Shown here: positions 23,801 to 35,179 of the stretch, one piece after another
Position numbering within the stretch: the stretch's first letter is position 1
Layout: each line of letters opens with the position of its first letter
Assembly: GCF_025024155.1 (NCBI RefSeq)
Contig: NW_026251789.1
Coordinates: 62,001-126,000 of the forward strand
Reading direction: 5' to 3'
Length of the DNA stretch: 64,000 nucleotides
From: Gamsiella multidivaricata
Taxonomy: Eukaryota; Mortierellomycota; Mortierellomycetes; Mortierellales; Mortierellaceae
Notes under the pieces: generated by a model
Seen by the model: the letters and a program-made list of their open reading frames with translations, nothing else
Databases searched by the model: none
Told to the model about the DNA's origin: nothing
Translations under genes and position numbers: made by a program

Positions 23801-25384
23801 TTACGTAAGTAGTCGGAGCTAATTGGATCATCTGGTTCATGCTATTCTTTATCTGCAAGGATAATCGACACTAACAGTATTGTTGCTCTGCTCGCTGCAT
23901 TGATAGCGTGATCTGGGATCCAGACATTGTCAACAACATTAGAGAATTTCCGCCGATGGACTACACTAGCCGCGACCCAGTAACGAGTAGCGATGTTACG
24001 ATCCACGACATCAAAAAGTTTTTCGTCCAGTACGCTGTGTCGAACAACTTGGGAGTAATCGCCAACGCGCACTTGGCGCTATCGGATCGATTAGAGGAGG
24101 GTCCGCATCACGGAAAATGCATCAGACTGGCTCAACTCCACTCGGACGCGGTCGACTTTCCAAAGACTGGCAAGCCTGCAGAGATCACTTCGGAGCTCCG
24201 ACCAAGGTCATACCCAGATTTTATGGAAAAACCGCCAGAAAGGAGCTACCGATCAGGACGATTGCTGGGTCGGATCTACCGTGATTGCAATAAGCAGCAG
24301 GCGTTCACGCCGAAGAATTATCGACAGTCCTTCAATCGACTTCTACTCATTGATGGGTACGAGAGCTATATGAACGATGCGAAGCGATGCAAGGCGTTGT
24401 ACGACGATGAAGTCTTGTCTCTGATGAACCAATACGGAGTCAAGAGGTATGGATTTTCAGCTCGCATTCATTTGTCCTTACCTCTGTACACGCTTGGGCG
24501 AAGCAGATTTTTATTGAAATTTTATTTTTTACGCTCATAGCGATCTAGAGGTCGTCAGCGGCTACATTACGGGAGTGGAAGTAATCACAAACAAGAGGGA
24601 CCACGACATCCGCAAGGCAATCGTTAGTGCCTACGCGGCCATCAAGCGCCAGTTCCGCACGCAGCTCGAGGGCGAGTTTTATGCGCCAGATTCGAAGGTC
24701 GTGTCGCCCATCAACCAGCAGTACGTCGAGATGAAAGCTGCAGCTTGGTATGCGGTATGTTATCAAAATCTGCAGCCGGGGCAACCATACACGTTTGCAT
24801 GGATCGCTTGGGATTACCTATGCGACATCGCGTCGCGCGTCCGAATGGCGCCTGCGTCTGTGGGATCGGATATGAGCGTTGAGCAGAATGGATTTGTGCG
24901 TGGATTCGGCACAGTGGGCTCGAGTTCGGGTTCTAGTTCGGGTTCGAGTTCAGGCACAACTCCGCCGTTCTCGGTGGAATCTCTTTTGCAGTTTGAAGAC
25001 TTTGGGATAGGCGTGGATGGCATGGACAGGGGACGGGCGGATTCAATGGATATGGCGTGTGAACGGGAACGTGAGAAGCTGACTATGAAGCAGAAGTTAG
25101 TTGATCTGGAGTTGCCACAGCAGTATGTTCAACCACAGCTCTTGCTGGGGTTGCATACTCACCCGCAAGGCCACTTATTGAGTACAAACATAAGGAACGG
25201 TACGGTGCCGTCGCTGTCGTCACTCAATGGCTCGATAGATGCGAACAGCGAGGTGGACGATATGCCCTTCGTGGAGCAGGCACCACGGCCGGTAAAGAAA
25301 GAGGTTACGACCCAGGATGGGTTCACGACAGTGGGGCCGGATGTGGATGACGGGGAACTGTTTAAAGTGCTCGGTTTCAGTTAA
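20896..25384 (+). CDS. RNA-dependent RNA polymerase of the RNA-silencing pathway, with N-terminal RRM
   Basis: This enzyme copies single-stranded RNA into double-stranded RNA for Dicer. Five exons (20896-23073, 23176-23695, 23798-23804, 23907-24446, 24541-25384) give 1362 residues in phase. After a Gln-rich leader comes an RRM-like fold (RMRITNLDDLDD to NYAIVIFQAR, about residues 98-160). The RdRP core includes FSDGCGRISLALA, RLGGSKGVL and the catalytic GGDLDGD, whose aspartates bind the metal ions. DFTVIWDPD follows immediately. The third exon is only 7 nt. The C-terminus has a helical part (VVSGYITGVEVITNKRDHDI), a (S)nG repeat at about 24917-24957, and a low-complexity tail. The family is eukaryotic QDE-1/RDR. 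Which clade it belongs to cannot be told by eye. Confidence 0.95.
23798..23804 (+). other. 7-nt micro-exon of the RdRP gene
   Basis: The bases ACTTTAC are bounded by CTCTAG and GTAAGT. Exon 2 ends ...GGAGATG with a GTAAGT donor at 23696, and the next exon opens C-GTG-ATC-TGG at 23907. Only inclusion of these 7 nt restores the frame and yields GDLDGD-DFTVIWD, which fits the family. The introns on each side are both 102 nt. Confidence 0.85.
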
Positions 25385-26071
25385 GGGACAGAAATGGGTG
25401 TGGGTGGGGGACAAACAAGAGGAGCCACAAAGGTATTGATGTAGTACTTTTACTTTCACTTTCACTTTTACTTTCCTTGGCTTTGTAATCGTAATACAGC
25501 GTGTTGTCTACACCACGGATGAACGAATTCAAAAGGGGCAGCGGATTGACTACGCCCAGATGTGTACCGCAGAAGTTATGGACCCCCAGAAGACATCGGC
25601 AGCATCTTTAGACGCTCGAAAACAGCACCGTATTTTGTCCCAAAGAAGGCCACATAAAACAATACACAGAGGTGGCAATGGTACTGGCGCTGGCGCTGGC
25701 GCTGGTAAGGGCTTTAGGCAGAGCAAAGCGCAAATCCAAGAACCAGCTATCCACAGACGACGAGCTCCATCGTCGTAAAACTTCGTTTTATACAAAAGCC
25801 TGCGCCAGGGAAACAAAATGCAAAGACTAAAGTATATATTTACTAGTAGCGTCTGCGTCCAATTCAGAGGAATACGCGTTTAGAAGGCATATTTTTAATA
25901 CAACAAGCAAAGCAAGCAAAGACAGAATGCTGTAACTTACAAATTGTTCATGGAGCTTTCAAGTCCAATAAATCGTGTTGTTCTAGCGATGTCCTCGCGA
26001 CTCCTACTGCAGTTTGCATGTGGTGACTGATGGGCCAGGGTTTGCTGGCGTTTGATACTTCTGGCCCTTGT
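25385..26071. other. no convincing gene; convergent 3' flanks
   Basis: This lies between the RdRP stop and the stop of the acidic protein on the other strand. It contains a short TTTCACTTT repeat (about 25446-25473) and a GGCGCT triplet repeat (about 25684-25705). A 72-codon + frame at 25560-25778 is Gly/Arg-rich with no family features and is not annotated as a gene. Confidence 0.45.
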
Positions 26072-27218
26072 TCATTGCGATTGGTGTTGACGGATCCTGG
26101 TCAACTGCTCGTTTTTTTGTTCCTGTTTATTGTTGCAGATATGAGCGGACCCGAGGCTGCTGCTGTTGTTGGAGAACTTTGCAGGAGCCTGTATCTGCTG
26201 GCCCTCTTCTGATCCTGCAGCTACGCTTGGCATACGCGGGCCGATCATGTATTTAAAATAGCTGTCAAGTGTCTCCATAATAAAGCTTGGAATCTGGCAC
26301 TCCAGCTCATCCACCCCTACATCTCGCTTCCTGCCCTGTGGTAGCGAGCGGAACTTTATGGCGGGTTTGTGAAGGAAGGATCTTCGTATAGTGACAACAT
26401 GACGTTTGCTGGGATGGGCAAGATCCAGTACGGAGGCCGTCAAACTATTTGTTCCCTAGGGTCCAGCCTTATTATAATAGTATTGTCCGCTGGGAGGCGA
26501 TCCTCCAGGTTATCGAAATACATCTCGATGTTGTCAACCAGCTTCGATCGTTGCCGCCAGTTGTTTCCAACACGGGGGAGGGGGGAGCTCGACGGGCAAA
26601 GGTTCTATGTTGCGGCGAAAGTGATACTTGCGTTGCGTCCACAAGTGGCACCAGACCCACCTCCAATGATGTCCGACCCTTGGCTGTCATCCAGATGTAT
26701 GTCACCGTCGTCAATCTCAGCGTCGTCCAGATCAACGAATCTGTCCTCAATATCGAGACTATCGTCCAGATCAATGCATCCATCCTCGATAGCCAGATTC
26801 TCATTCTGCATGTCCTCATCGCTAGTATCATCATTGGTATCATCCTGGGTGTTATCCTGTAGCGCTTCCTCTGCGGCTCTCTTGGCGGCTCCTGGGTGTA
26901 AAATGGAGGTGTTGTAGGCGAGGATGTTAAGGACGAGGCTGTTGGCTGAGATCGTTCCTTCCACCTTCATCGTTCTCGTGTTGTCATCGTCAGCTTGAAA
27001 TGAGGCCTTGCGGTACCCATGGAGTTCCTTTTTCTTCTTTTGAGGTCGAAACTTCCATGTTGATGGATAGCGGGTGGGGGGGCTCGTAGTCGTGCCTTTT
27101 CCCTGTGGCGATGTTCCGATGCCGTATTCCAGCGAGAAGGGTGGCCATACTTTTGAAGAGTAGCCGGAATTGGTTTCTTTGCGACCCTTGCCGAACGTAA
27201 AAGGGTGAGTTTGTGCTA
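26072..27218 (-). CDS. Unrecognised nuclear-looking acidic protein (partial model)
   Basis: This is a probable multi-exon gene that I could not assign. One exon opens after an acceptor TTTTAG at about 27219 and reads THPFTFGKGRKETNSG, a Lys-rich patch (RPQKKKKELHGYRK), then ISANSLVLNILAYNTSI. An unusual repeated Asp/Ile stretch follows (DLDDSLDIEDRFVDLDDAEI, about 26690-26750). Downstream pieces in other frames look coding: DNIEMYFDNLEDRLPADN (about 26480-26540) and the last exon with FIMETLDSYFKYMIGPRMPS, ending at 26072. Introns between them were not settled and the 5' end is missing. It sits between the RdRP and rpc31 genes. A kinetochore or transcription factor subunit is possible, but there is no motif to support a name. 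Confidence 0.35.
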
Positions 27219-27633
27219 AAAGTAGCAGAAATAGCTGTCAGTTGGTCCATCTATCGACCCTTTCAAAGCTGACCAGAACAATGGTCGAGTAAACGACGTT
27301 GACCATCGACGAACACGCGAGCTTCACGCTGATCTGGAACGCATGCAGAAAGTGCCGATATATCTACTGAGCTGGTAGAATAAAAAACCTCGGGTTAAAA
27401 GCCAAGGTGTACCTTAATCCGAATGTGCTGTAGACTATAGTAGATATTTATTTTATTTTGCGCCAGCTGTCATGTAACGCTCCATCGCCCTGTAGTACTG
27501 AAACGCAACACCATACACTCAGGGCAATGGATGTGTTCACACCAGATCAAGGTACAATTTGGTCGCAAACCAAAATATAATGCGTCGCGCGGAGTTTTTT
27601 ATTTGTAGACTCGTTACAAAATGGCGGAGACCA
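27219..27633. other. gap between rpc31 and the acidic-protein gene
   Basis: No gene is assigned. The half next to rpc31 holds a CAAATAAAA 3' processing signal (minus strand, about 27600). The other half probably contains the missing 5' exon or exons of the acidic protein. A short minus-strand frame ending ERYMTAGAK (about 27510-27465) follows a good acceptor but could not be linked to either gene. Confidence 0.3.
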
Positions 27634-28978
27634 TTAGTACTCGTTCGCATCCTCATCCCCATCCAGATCAATATCGTTTTCTCCGTTATCAAAGTAAGAT
27701 TCGCCATAGTCATTGCCTTCCCCTTCGTCTTCATCCTCAAGGTCTTCCTCCTCGAGCTCCTCATCGCCTTCAGCACTCTTCTTTAGCAATCCTGTCTCAG
27801 GATCGATCTCGTTCTCGTCCTCGTCCTCATCCGCATTCTCGCCCAGTTTGCTAATATCAATATTCCTCTTGACTGCCTTGCGTTCTATCATAGCAGGTAG
27901 AGTACGTTGTCATAGCATCAGGATCAGCGATTGGCAGGAGAGATGCCATTTATAGAAATGTTTGGTCTGGTTTGGTAGCAAATCGAGATACGTACTCCTG
28001 ACGGCCTTAGGATCCAGGATCGAGTGGAGCTCATCAGGAAAGAACGCTTTGCCTATCCAGGGAGGCAGCAACAGAGACGAAATGTTGGTCAGCATATATC
28101 CTCAAATCAACGGATCGATGCAAATCAAACTATCCGTTATCGTTGCATTATTCTTTGAAGATCACGTTCTTTTCGTCGTCGAACATGAATGTCCTCATTG
28201 AGATATCGATGCTCTTGAACGAACAGCGTTAATTGTACCGAGCTTCTCCTATTCACCTCTTATCGCTTTTTTAATCCAATCTGGCTGCCCCTGCTGTTCC
28301 TGCTGCTCACTCTTGCCATCCTTGGCGAGTTCAGGACCTCTGTTGACAACATTACATTCCCTGGCCATTCCCGATCCCTAAACATGGCTCCTGGTTTACA
28401 GTCTGCTTCTCCAGCACATACTTGATTTGATAGTGTCGAGCTTTGGTCTTGTTGCAGCCTTGTCCTGGTGATACCGATCCGTATATCTTACAATTGCTAC
28501 AGAAAACATAGGCCCATCCATTAAGTCAGCTTTGAACGAGATCGAAACAGAGGCAAAGGACCTTGCAATGAGTATGTTCAAAAATACGTTTGTTTACCGC
28601 CGGGCTTCTTAGGTTCCGTGAGGTAATATGGACTTGAATATAATGCGTCCTTCAGCCTCTTCATAGCAATATACATTTCTCCTTCATCATCTGTAGGGTG
28701 CCTTGCAACAGGCACTATGATATCCTAGAAAGAATATAAAAAAAAAATAAAAAAAACAGCGTGCCGTTTCAGTGTCCATTGATCTACTTCAGCTCAGTGC
28801 CAATGCTCTGCAGGATATCCAAAGAAATCATCAATTGCGTGAACCGCCATACAGGGTAGGTCTCACCGGGGTTCTTGAATGTTGCCGTGATGACATCGGG
28901 CCCAAACATGGGTATACCAGGTCCTCCTCGGCCTCTTCCACCGCCGCGTCCTCCTCCGCGTCCACCTCCGCGAGACAT
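27634..28978 (-). CDS. rpc31: RNA polymerase III subunit Rpc31 / RPC7
   Basis: This subunit belongs to the Pol III-specific initiation subcomplex and acts in the nucleus on tRNA and 5S genes. Exon 1 (28978-28853) encodes an RGG-like start (MSRGGGRGGGRGG) and FGPDVITATFKNPGETYP. Exon 2 (28724-28598) reads DIIVPVARHPTDDEGEMYIA and LYSSPYYLTEPKKPG. A third exon carries IVRYTDRYHQDKAATRPKL. Further exons include ELAKDGKSEQQEQQGQPDWI, FMFDDEKNVIFKE, and a helix-proline part with FFPDELHSILDPKAVR. The protein ends with a long Asp/Glu tail (SYFDNGENDIDLDGDEDANE), the hallmark of RPC7 proteins. The order matches the family, but some of the small central exons are only approximate. It lies about 250 bp downstream of cog6 on the same strand. 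Confidence 0.85.
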
Positions 28979-29230
28979 AGTATATTAGAGTATTATGGGA
29001 AGATTTGGAATGGAATCAGCGGTAGAATGCCAACAAGGACAGCAACGGTAATAGGACAAAGTTGAGCAAGGAATCGGACTAAAGAAAAAGAAAAGGTGAA
29101 TGAAGGGCGATGCAAGAATAAGGAACGTTCCAGGGTCTCTCCAAGCTCAAGGTCAAAACACATTTGCACGACTCAGCCACTTCATTATTTTTTGTGCAAT
29201 CTTCTATGCGGATGTCTATCAGATAGCTCG

Positions 29231-31869
29231 TCAGTCCTCCACAAGCAGCATCTCCACCTCATCGGCAGTACGTACGAGGATCGTGGCCGGAAACTCGTAT
29301 TTGTTTTTGGGGTCCTCTATCGCCCTGCAGAGCCGTCTATAAGCGTCGACGAACATTTTGACATTCTGCGTGCTAATATTTTTGGCCAGTCTTGAGGACA
29401 CAATCTTCGATAGCCATGATGTTAAATCCAAGTTGACAGAGCCCAGAAAGTGGTCAAGCCTTGACAGCACTGTGGAGACAGTTGCAGCGTCCATCCCTGG
29501 TACCAACGACAGAGGCGTCTATGTCATTTTCAAATACAACATTCAAGGAAACCCGATGACTGTTAGTGTATAATCCAGTAATTAATAGAACAACAGCACC
29601 AAGACTCTTCAAGCATAGTACGTGTACCTTCTCATCTTTTGTCTCCATGGCCTGGATAAGTGATGCGATTCCTGACTGCTTCAGCAGCACAATATGCTAT
29701 ACAGCGAGTAAAGATAGACAGAAGTCAGCCCAGTGAACTTGTTGCAAGCTGAAAGGTACATCTGATACATTTTTTTTTCAGCATACCTGCTCAACAACAA
29801 CGATATCAACGTATTCTTGAACCTGCTTCTCCAGATCTTCTACCTTGTTCTTCGTGAAAGGGTATACAAGGGCCAACTGGAATGCAAACAGAGAAATAAA
29901 TGATCTTCAGTCAATACTCAAAAGCCTTTTTTGCACGCAATTGCGTCCTCAAACGCTTGCCTCCCTTCTTACCTGAACATAATGCAGGCAGTTCATCATG
30001 AAGACGGCCCGATTGAATGCGCTTTGGTTCGCTGCGCCAATCTCGCACATCTGGAATAACGGATCGATAGTTGCACTTAAGATCGGCGCAAAGTCCTGGT
30101 TGCCTTCATCCGCCTGAACAAAGGAGGTATCAAAAGACTTCATGATCTCCTTCAGCTGTGACACTGTCTCTTTGACGGCCGGCGTAGGTCCCAAATCCGC
30201 AGCTGGTGCATCAGGACGGCGCAGCAAATCGGCCGAGTGTTTGCCAATTGCCTCGAAGAACATATGCATCGATGCTTCCAATATCTCATGCAGGGTTTTG
30301 GAGAGCGACGCTTCTGATCCAATAGCTTTGTCGATCGTTGATGAGTAGAACTTGATGAGATTCGATATTTTGAACGCCGTAATAGCATTTGCCTGAGAGA
30401 TCAGAACCTGCTCTACTCGGGACTAATAGCATGGTGAGGGATATTGTGAGTTCATGCTCTGGTATCAGCACCAGGAAAGTAACGTAAGGCACCAAAGCAT
30501 TTCAGGCCTGGTACCTTCAGTGGTCGCGAGGTTCCTTCCACGTTCTTGTCCAGGAGCGAGTTCACGATCTCGGCATCCGAGACATCGCTCTCAACAAGCC
30601 GAAGTGGACTGGCCTTCGGCAGCTTGACCTCTGCCTGTCCACGATCCCGATTCCTCTTTTCGCTGCTGTTCAATAGACTCTCCAAAAACTCGCGTTCGCT
30701 CGCTACGGTCTGATGAATCCACGCCAACATATCGCCAATATATCGTAGCGGATCATGCGCATGAAGCTCAATTGGGCGTGGTGTACCTCCAGGTCCGCCT
30801 CTAGTCAGTGCATCAATAAATGCTCGGAGAATCGCGTTGCGGCGCACATGGACCAACTCTTCTAGAATAGACCGGAAATATTGATCGTCTTGCTTCAATG
30901 CTTGGATGGCCTTTTTAGTGACTTCTCGGACCTCCATCATGCCATCGGGCCGACTCATAGTCCTGCATTCGTTCTGCATCCATCGGTATAATTTATCGTA
31001 TGAGATGCTGCGATATGTTCTCATCGAATCCATAATTTCCAGACTAATGCGGCATGCGGAAGAAAAACGTCAGCAAAGCTCTGAAAGCAACCCTCTCGTT
31101 ACATCATTCATCGGGACGGTTGCGCTTACCCTGCTCGCTGGTGCTCAGTGATCAAAAGGGCGTTGCAGTCGGCGTGAATATTCTCCAGATGTTCGAGAGC
31201 GTCAAAAAACGACGGAGTAATATCCATAGCTGTCGAGCACAAGATGGTAATTTCCGACTCTGACAACGTGAATAGATCCAGAAACGCCTCCATGATCGTC
31301 TGCCGGACCAAGCAGACGTTGCTATAGATGAACATTCGGAGTGGAGCGCTGCGTTAGATATCCTGCGTGAACGACACGTCCATAATACTCATCGTTCGCG
31401 TCTATGAGCATACCTCTGTTCCCGCAGGGCATCCGTCTGTTCGAGAAGAGTTATAGTCTTGTCGTTCGCCAGGTTCAGCCTGTCCTGCATTTCCTGGCAG
31501 AGTGAGTTCATAGCATTCATCTCTGCTTCCAGTTCCAGGAATTGCTAAAGGTTATGGCGAAACGATCGTGTCAAAAAGATGATGGCAAACATGGTGCTGA
31601 TTCCCATGAAGGTGGATTCCAGCTGGAATGGATCCTGAATAGATGAAGCGCCTGCTGCTTACGTTTTTGACGTTTTCCAACTCGTGTAGGAGCTCGTAGT
31701 TGACCTCTGTCCCTCGGCGCTCAATATCGCCCCTGAGGTTGTGTCGCGCGTTGACTGCGTTGACTGTGTAGAATTCAGACAGGGCCGAGAGGGATGTCCT
31801 GAGTTTTGGGTCATCAAGCGAGGACGAGAGTAGCTTTGTCAGCTTTACGCTCAGCGGGTTGGCGTTCAT
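29231..31869 (-). CDS. cog6: COG6, conserved oligomeric Golgi complex subunit 6
   Basis: This is lobe B of the COG tether, which sorts retrograde vesicles within the Golgi. The start is taken at ATG 31869 (MNANPLSVKLTKLL). An in-frame extension to 32217 exists but looks like leader sequence. Eight or so exons follow: SLDDPKLRTSLSALSEFY, the coiled coil EAEMNAMNSLCQEMQDRLNL, FLDLFTLSESEITILCSTAM, and the very conserved RPIELHAHDPLRYIGDMLAW (about 30740). Next come FKISNLIKFYSSTIDKAIGS and MNCLHYVQ, then the C-terminal exon with GMDAATVSTVLSRLDHFLGS, ending at 29231. The gene is complete at normal family length. COG7 is encoded near the other end of the window. Confidence 0.93.
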
Positions 31870-32639
31870 ATCCGCGTCGGTTCCGAGGGAGAAGAGTTGG
31901 TGACGATGGTGGAAGTGAAAGGGATGCTGCAGTCGTTGTTGCTTTCGCTCTTTGGACTGTTTTAAGTTTAGACGAAGGGCAACAGGTTCCTTGGCTGGGC
32001 TGTGCGTCCAGGGGATCCCGATTTGTCGACGCGTCTTTCTGTCGACCAAGGCGCTTCTAATTGCGCCATGCAGACATGCTAGGTACTGAGAACTGAAGGC
32101 GACATCAAAGCCTTCTATAACTCCAGGAGTGGCAGTATCCGTATGTATAAGTAATAAATCGCCGCAAACAGGGCTAAAAACGTCCACGATTCGATTTATC
32201 GCTTTATTAAGCATCAAAATAAAGGACTCTGTCTATCATCTAACCGACTGGTAACGTTGAATCCCAGTCCAATACATCTTGACGATGCGAGACATGGGGA
32301 AGGCCTTTATACGATTTATTAAAATAAGTGCCGGCAACTTAGCCGATCGAGGCAAACCACAAGCATAAACTACAGCGGCTACTCTATGACATCAAAAAGC
32401 AAAGGTCTTCATCCCTCCAAAAAATATTGCCCAGGTATTTTACGTCGTAGATCATGATCTACAATTGCCTCTCGAGTAGCAAACTAGTAATGATCTACTA
32501 CAGTCGTTCTTTCTGTCAAAGCAGAACTAATCCTTATTCATTATTTTAACGAGAACCCTAAGACATGGGATATATTAGCTACAGTCTCAAGGAAACCTGC
32601 GAGTGGGATAGAAAACAAATAGCAATCTACCGCTCCGAC
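31870..32639. other. upstream of cog6; no gene seen
   Basis: The part next to cog6 is open in frame up to 32217 and is probably its leader or first-exon region. From 32220 to 32640 the sequence is AT-rich with no coding signal or recognised repeat. It borders the degraded retroposon fragment that begins near 32640. Confidence 0.4.
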
Positions 32640-33160
32640 TATGTAACGGTTCCATATTCCCCAATCGATGACCGCATGAGTAGTGAACCGATGGCCCCTA
32701 CTCCTTACGTGGCCTGTTGTGCGTGAAAGACATCCTTAGCTACAATCCTTTGACTTTTTAGATATTGAAAATCCTTCCAATCGCTCCATCATATCGAGTC
32801 TCAACTGTTCCGGATAGTGCCCCTGTGCTCGTTCATCCGCGGCATCGCAATCTCTTTCACTTCGGGTGCTTGTCGTGGCATCAGGGAAAATCCCATAAAA
32901 TCATTACTGCCACATCTGTAGTCCCTATCACAGCTGCATTCCTGGGTGCGTTTGCTCACAGCGGTGATCCCATGTTCCTGTTCCCAGTCGACGGTGACTT
33001 TACAACCTCTATTCCATGTCTCTGTTCTGCCGTCCTCCTCAATGGCCTTCACAAAGCGGCTGATCACCTATGTTGCGATCGGTTCTGTAATGCTAAAAAT
33101 GCTTTTCCAAGACTGAGTCATGTACTTGAGTGTTAGACCGTGGTACAGATCCTGCACTGA
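32640..33160 (-). mobile_element. Degraded LINE fragment (copy B')
   Basis: The minus strand encodes FVKAIEEDGRTETWNRGCKVT, which closely matches FVKAIEEFGRTEIWNKRCKVT of the better-kept copy at 34162-35272. The similarity continues on both sides: the 3' untranslated part shares TTGGCCTGTTGTGCG-like sequence (about 32708), and the upstream part shares the CCGTGGTACA segment (about 33139). Frame breaks show it is an old, inactive fragment. Its outer borders and any target duplication could not be fixed. Confidence 0.7.
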
Positions 33161-33881
33161 TCACTCAATTCCCTCGAATCTTTGTTCCTTGGCGTCTATC
33201 GCTACCTCTCCCCTCTTATATCTCTCACGCCCCTGATTATGACCTCGAGTGCGTCCCAAATTGCATCCACCCCGGCCTCTTTGGACTTTGTTGGTTTGCG
33301 TTTGCTAATGTCGCGTTCCTTTTCATTCTTTTCCTTTATCTCTTCCATCTAATGTCTTTCTCGCGCTCCTGACCACTGCTCGGTCCGTGCCATCACTCTT
33401 TTTGCGCGCGAAACCCCTCCACCGTAAGTTTTTGGGCAGATAGAGCGAAATATATATTATTACTTTAAAGCCCAGCCTTCTGTAATGGGTAAAACGCGAA
33501 CAGGGCAAGATAGAGGGGGATGGAGCAAGCTAAGTGAAAGGTAATGAGTAAGGTAGGTGCGAGATTGGGTAGGTAGATGGAAGTAGGTAGATGGAAGGTA
33601 GGATAGCAGAGAGAGTGAGGTAAGTGGAAATGGGGTAAAGGGAATAAACGAACTGGTTAATCGTGAAAGGTACTATGTCTTTTCTCTAGATCTTCGTAGC
33701 TGATTTGTTGTACATGATTTTGAACGCGTTTTTATACTTAACGGAGCCCGGTCCGGTGTCGCGCTTACTAATCCTTACCGAGGCGGAGCGCGTGAAGATG
33801 GAAAAGGTAGCGATGGAAAGGAACCCGGGTACAGCTCATGTTAAGCGCAGTTCGGATTAGACAGGGTAGGCGGCGCGAGCC
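33161..33881. other. no gene; possible old repeat remnants
   Basis: No coding signal was accepted. At about 33566-33600 the units GTAGGTAGATGGAA repeat in tandem, and the surrounding 33530-33620 is a purine-rich GGTA/GGTAG simple repeat. The first part may be a continuation of retroposon copy B', but similarity fades after 33160. Confidence 0.4.
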
Positions 33882-33893
33882 ATGCAGATATGG
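33882..33893 (+). repeat. target-site duplication, left copy (A2; shared with copy B)
   Basis: ATGCAGATATGG lies directly before the T tract of copy A2. The same 12 bases follow the other end at 34150-34161. The first 11 bases occur a third time at 36638-36648, which fits an older duplication made by copy B. Confidence 0.8.
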
Positions 33894-34149
33894 GTTTTTT
33901 TTATTTTTTTTATTAACATAAATCCACATGAGCACGAGACGCATGGTCCGCAAGCCATAGATGCCTTCCATGCACGGCAGAGCCGCGTCCCCTACCAACT
34001 ACGTTGGCTTGAGGCGTCTTGGTTTCATAACCCATGTCGCATAGCTAGTCTAACCTAACTCCTACGTGACCTGTTGCGCGATACATGTCCACTTAGTCGA
34101 GATCTAATGCTAATAGAGTTGTTTTTAACCCGAATAAATCCTCCATTAT
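33894..34149 (-). mobile_element. 5'-truncated LINE fragment (family A, copy A2)
   Basis: A T-rich tract (33895-33912) followed by ATTAACATAAATCC is the complement of a family A 3' end with its poly-A tail. The next about 230 bases match copy A1 (35338-35575) almost base for base, including the CATGCACGGCAGAGCCGC block. It ends abruptly at 34149, after CTCCATTAT. It is flanked by the 12-bp duplication ATGCAGATATGG at 33882-33893 and 34150-34161, so it is a separate, strongly 5'-truncated insertion. Confidence 0.88.
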
Positions 34150-34161
34150 ATGCAGATATGG
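34150..34161 (+). repeat. target-site duplication, right copy (A2)
   Basis: This repeats ATGCAGATATGG of 33882-33893 and stands between the truncated 5' end of copy A2 and the TAA-rich tail of copy B. Confidence 0.8.
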
Positions 34162-34429
34162 ATTATTATTATTTTTTTGATAACTAGAACCCACGAGGAT
34201 ATGTGGGGATTTATTAGTGAGGGACTCTAGACTAGGGAACTCTATTGCTAGAGGCATAGTAAAGGGTGCTCAATATTCTAATAAACGGCTTTTGCCGCAC
34301 CGCTGCTGGTCACTCGCAGCTCTAATCCCCTTCACAATCCCAGTCAGCATGAGTGGTAACTCGACCCCGCCTGAGGTCGGTGACTGAGCCCTGCTCCCTA
34401 CTTGGCCTGTTGTGCGCGAAGGTCATCCT

Positions 34430-35179
34430 TTAGCCGCGTTCCTCAATCATCAAAAATTTACAGTCGCCGGTGCGTTCCATCACGTTTAGCTCCACCTGCT
34501 GCATGCAGCTTTGCAGCACTCGCTTGTCCGCTCGTTCCTCGATCTCTTTCACATCCAATGCGCGTCGTTGTCTCCTGGAGGATCCAACGAAACCACTACC
34601 ACTACGTCTGTGCTCTCCAACACAGTTGCGTCCCCGGGCGCGTTTGCTCATGGTAGTGATCCCATTTTCTCTTCCCCAGTCGACGGTGACTTTGCATCTT
34701 TTGTTCCAGATTTCTGTCCGTCCGAATTCCTCGATGGCCTTGACAAATCGGCCGACCATGTACCTCGCGATCAAGGTGATCGTCTTGAATAGGCTCTCCC
34801 AGTCCTTGGTGAGAGCCGCTGGTGTCAGTCCGTGGTACAAATCTTGAACCGTCCAGGCCCCTTGATCGTTGTCCCTTGTCTCGTCCTCCACACGGCCGAG
34901 TGTGTTGCTTGCTTTCCGGATCGCCGAAGCTCCCTTGATCTTGTCCTTGAGTACTGTCCAAATGGTCTTGTCTGTCACCTGTGTGAAGCTTGGTCCCTGT
35001 CCTCTCGCGGCTTGTCCTCGCTCCTTGACATGCTTTTGCCTCGTCTCCCAAAGCTTGCGCTCTTTGTTCCGTGCTCTACGTCCATCCGTGTTGACCTTCT
35101 CGATCGCTTCCTGCCAACCGTCCAGCTGTTGCTGCATCGTCATTTTGCAGCGCCATAGATGCTGCGTGTCCTCTTTGTC
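34430..35179 (-). pseudogene. LINE ORF2 C-terminal fragment (family B)
   Basis: The open frame ends at 34430 and includes VDKEDTQHLWRC, the second half of a CCHC zinc knuckle, then QDLYHGLTPAALTKDWESLF and RFVKAIEEFGRTEIWNKRC. It has neither reverse transcriptase nor endonuclease domains, so it is a truncated remnant. The upstream part of the frame is interrupted by the mini-insertion A3, whose poly-A reads as a run of lysines. Protein-level similarity to copy A1 shows that families A and B are related LINE lineages. Confidence 0.8.

Noticed and set aside
31870..32217. Longer N-terminus for COG6
   Set aside because: The frame is open but His/Gln/Arg-rich and unlike the family. Met at 31869 fits the usual start better, although the longer form is not excluded.
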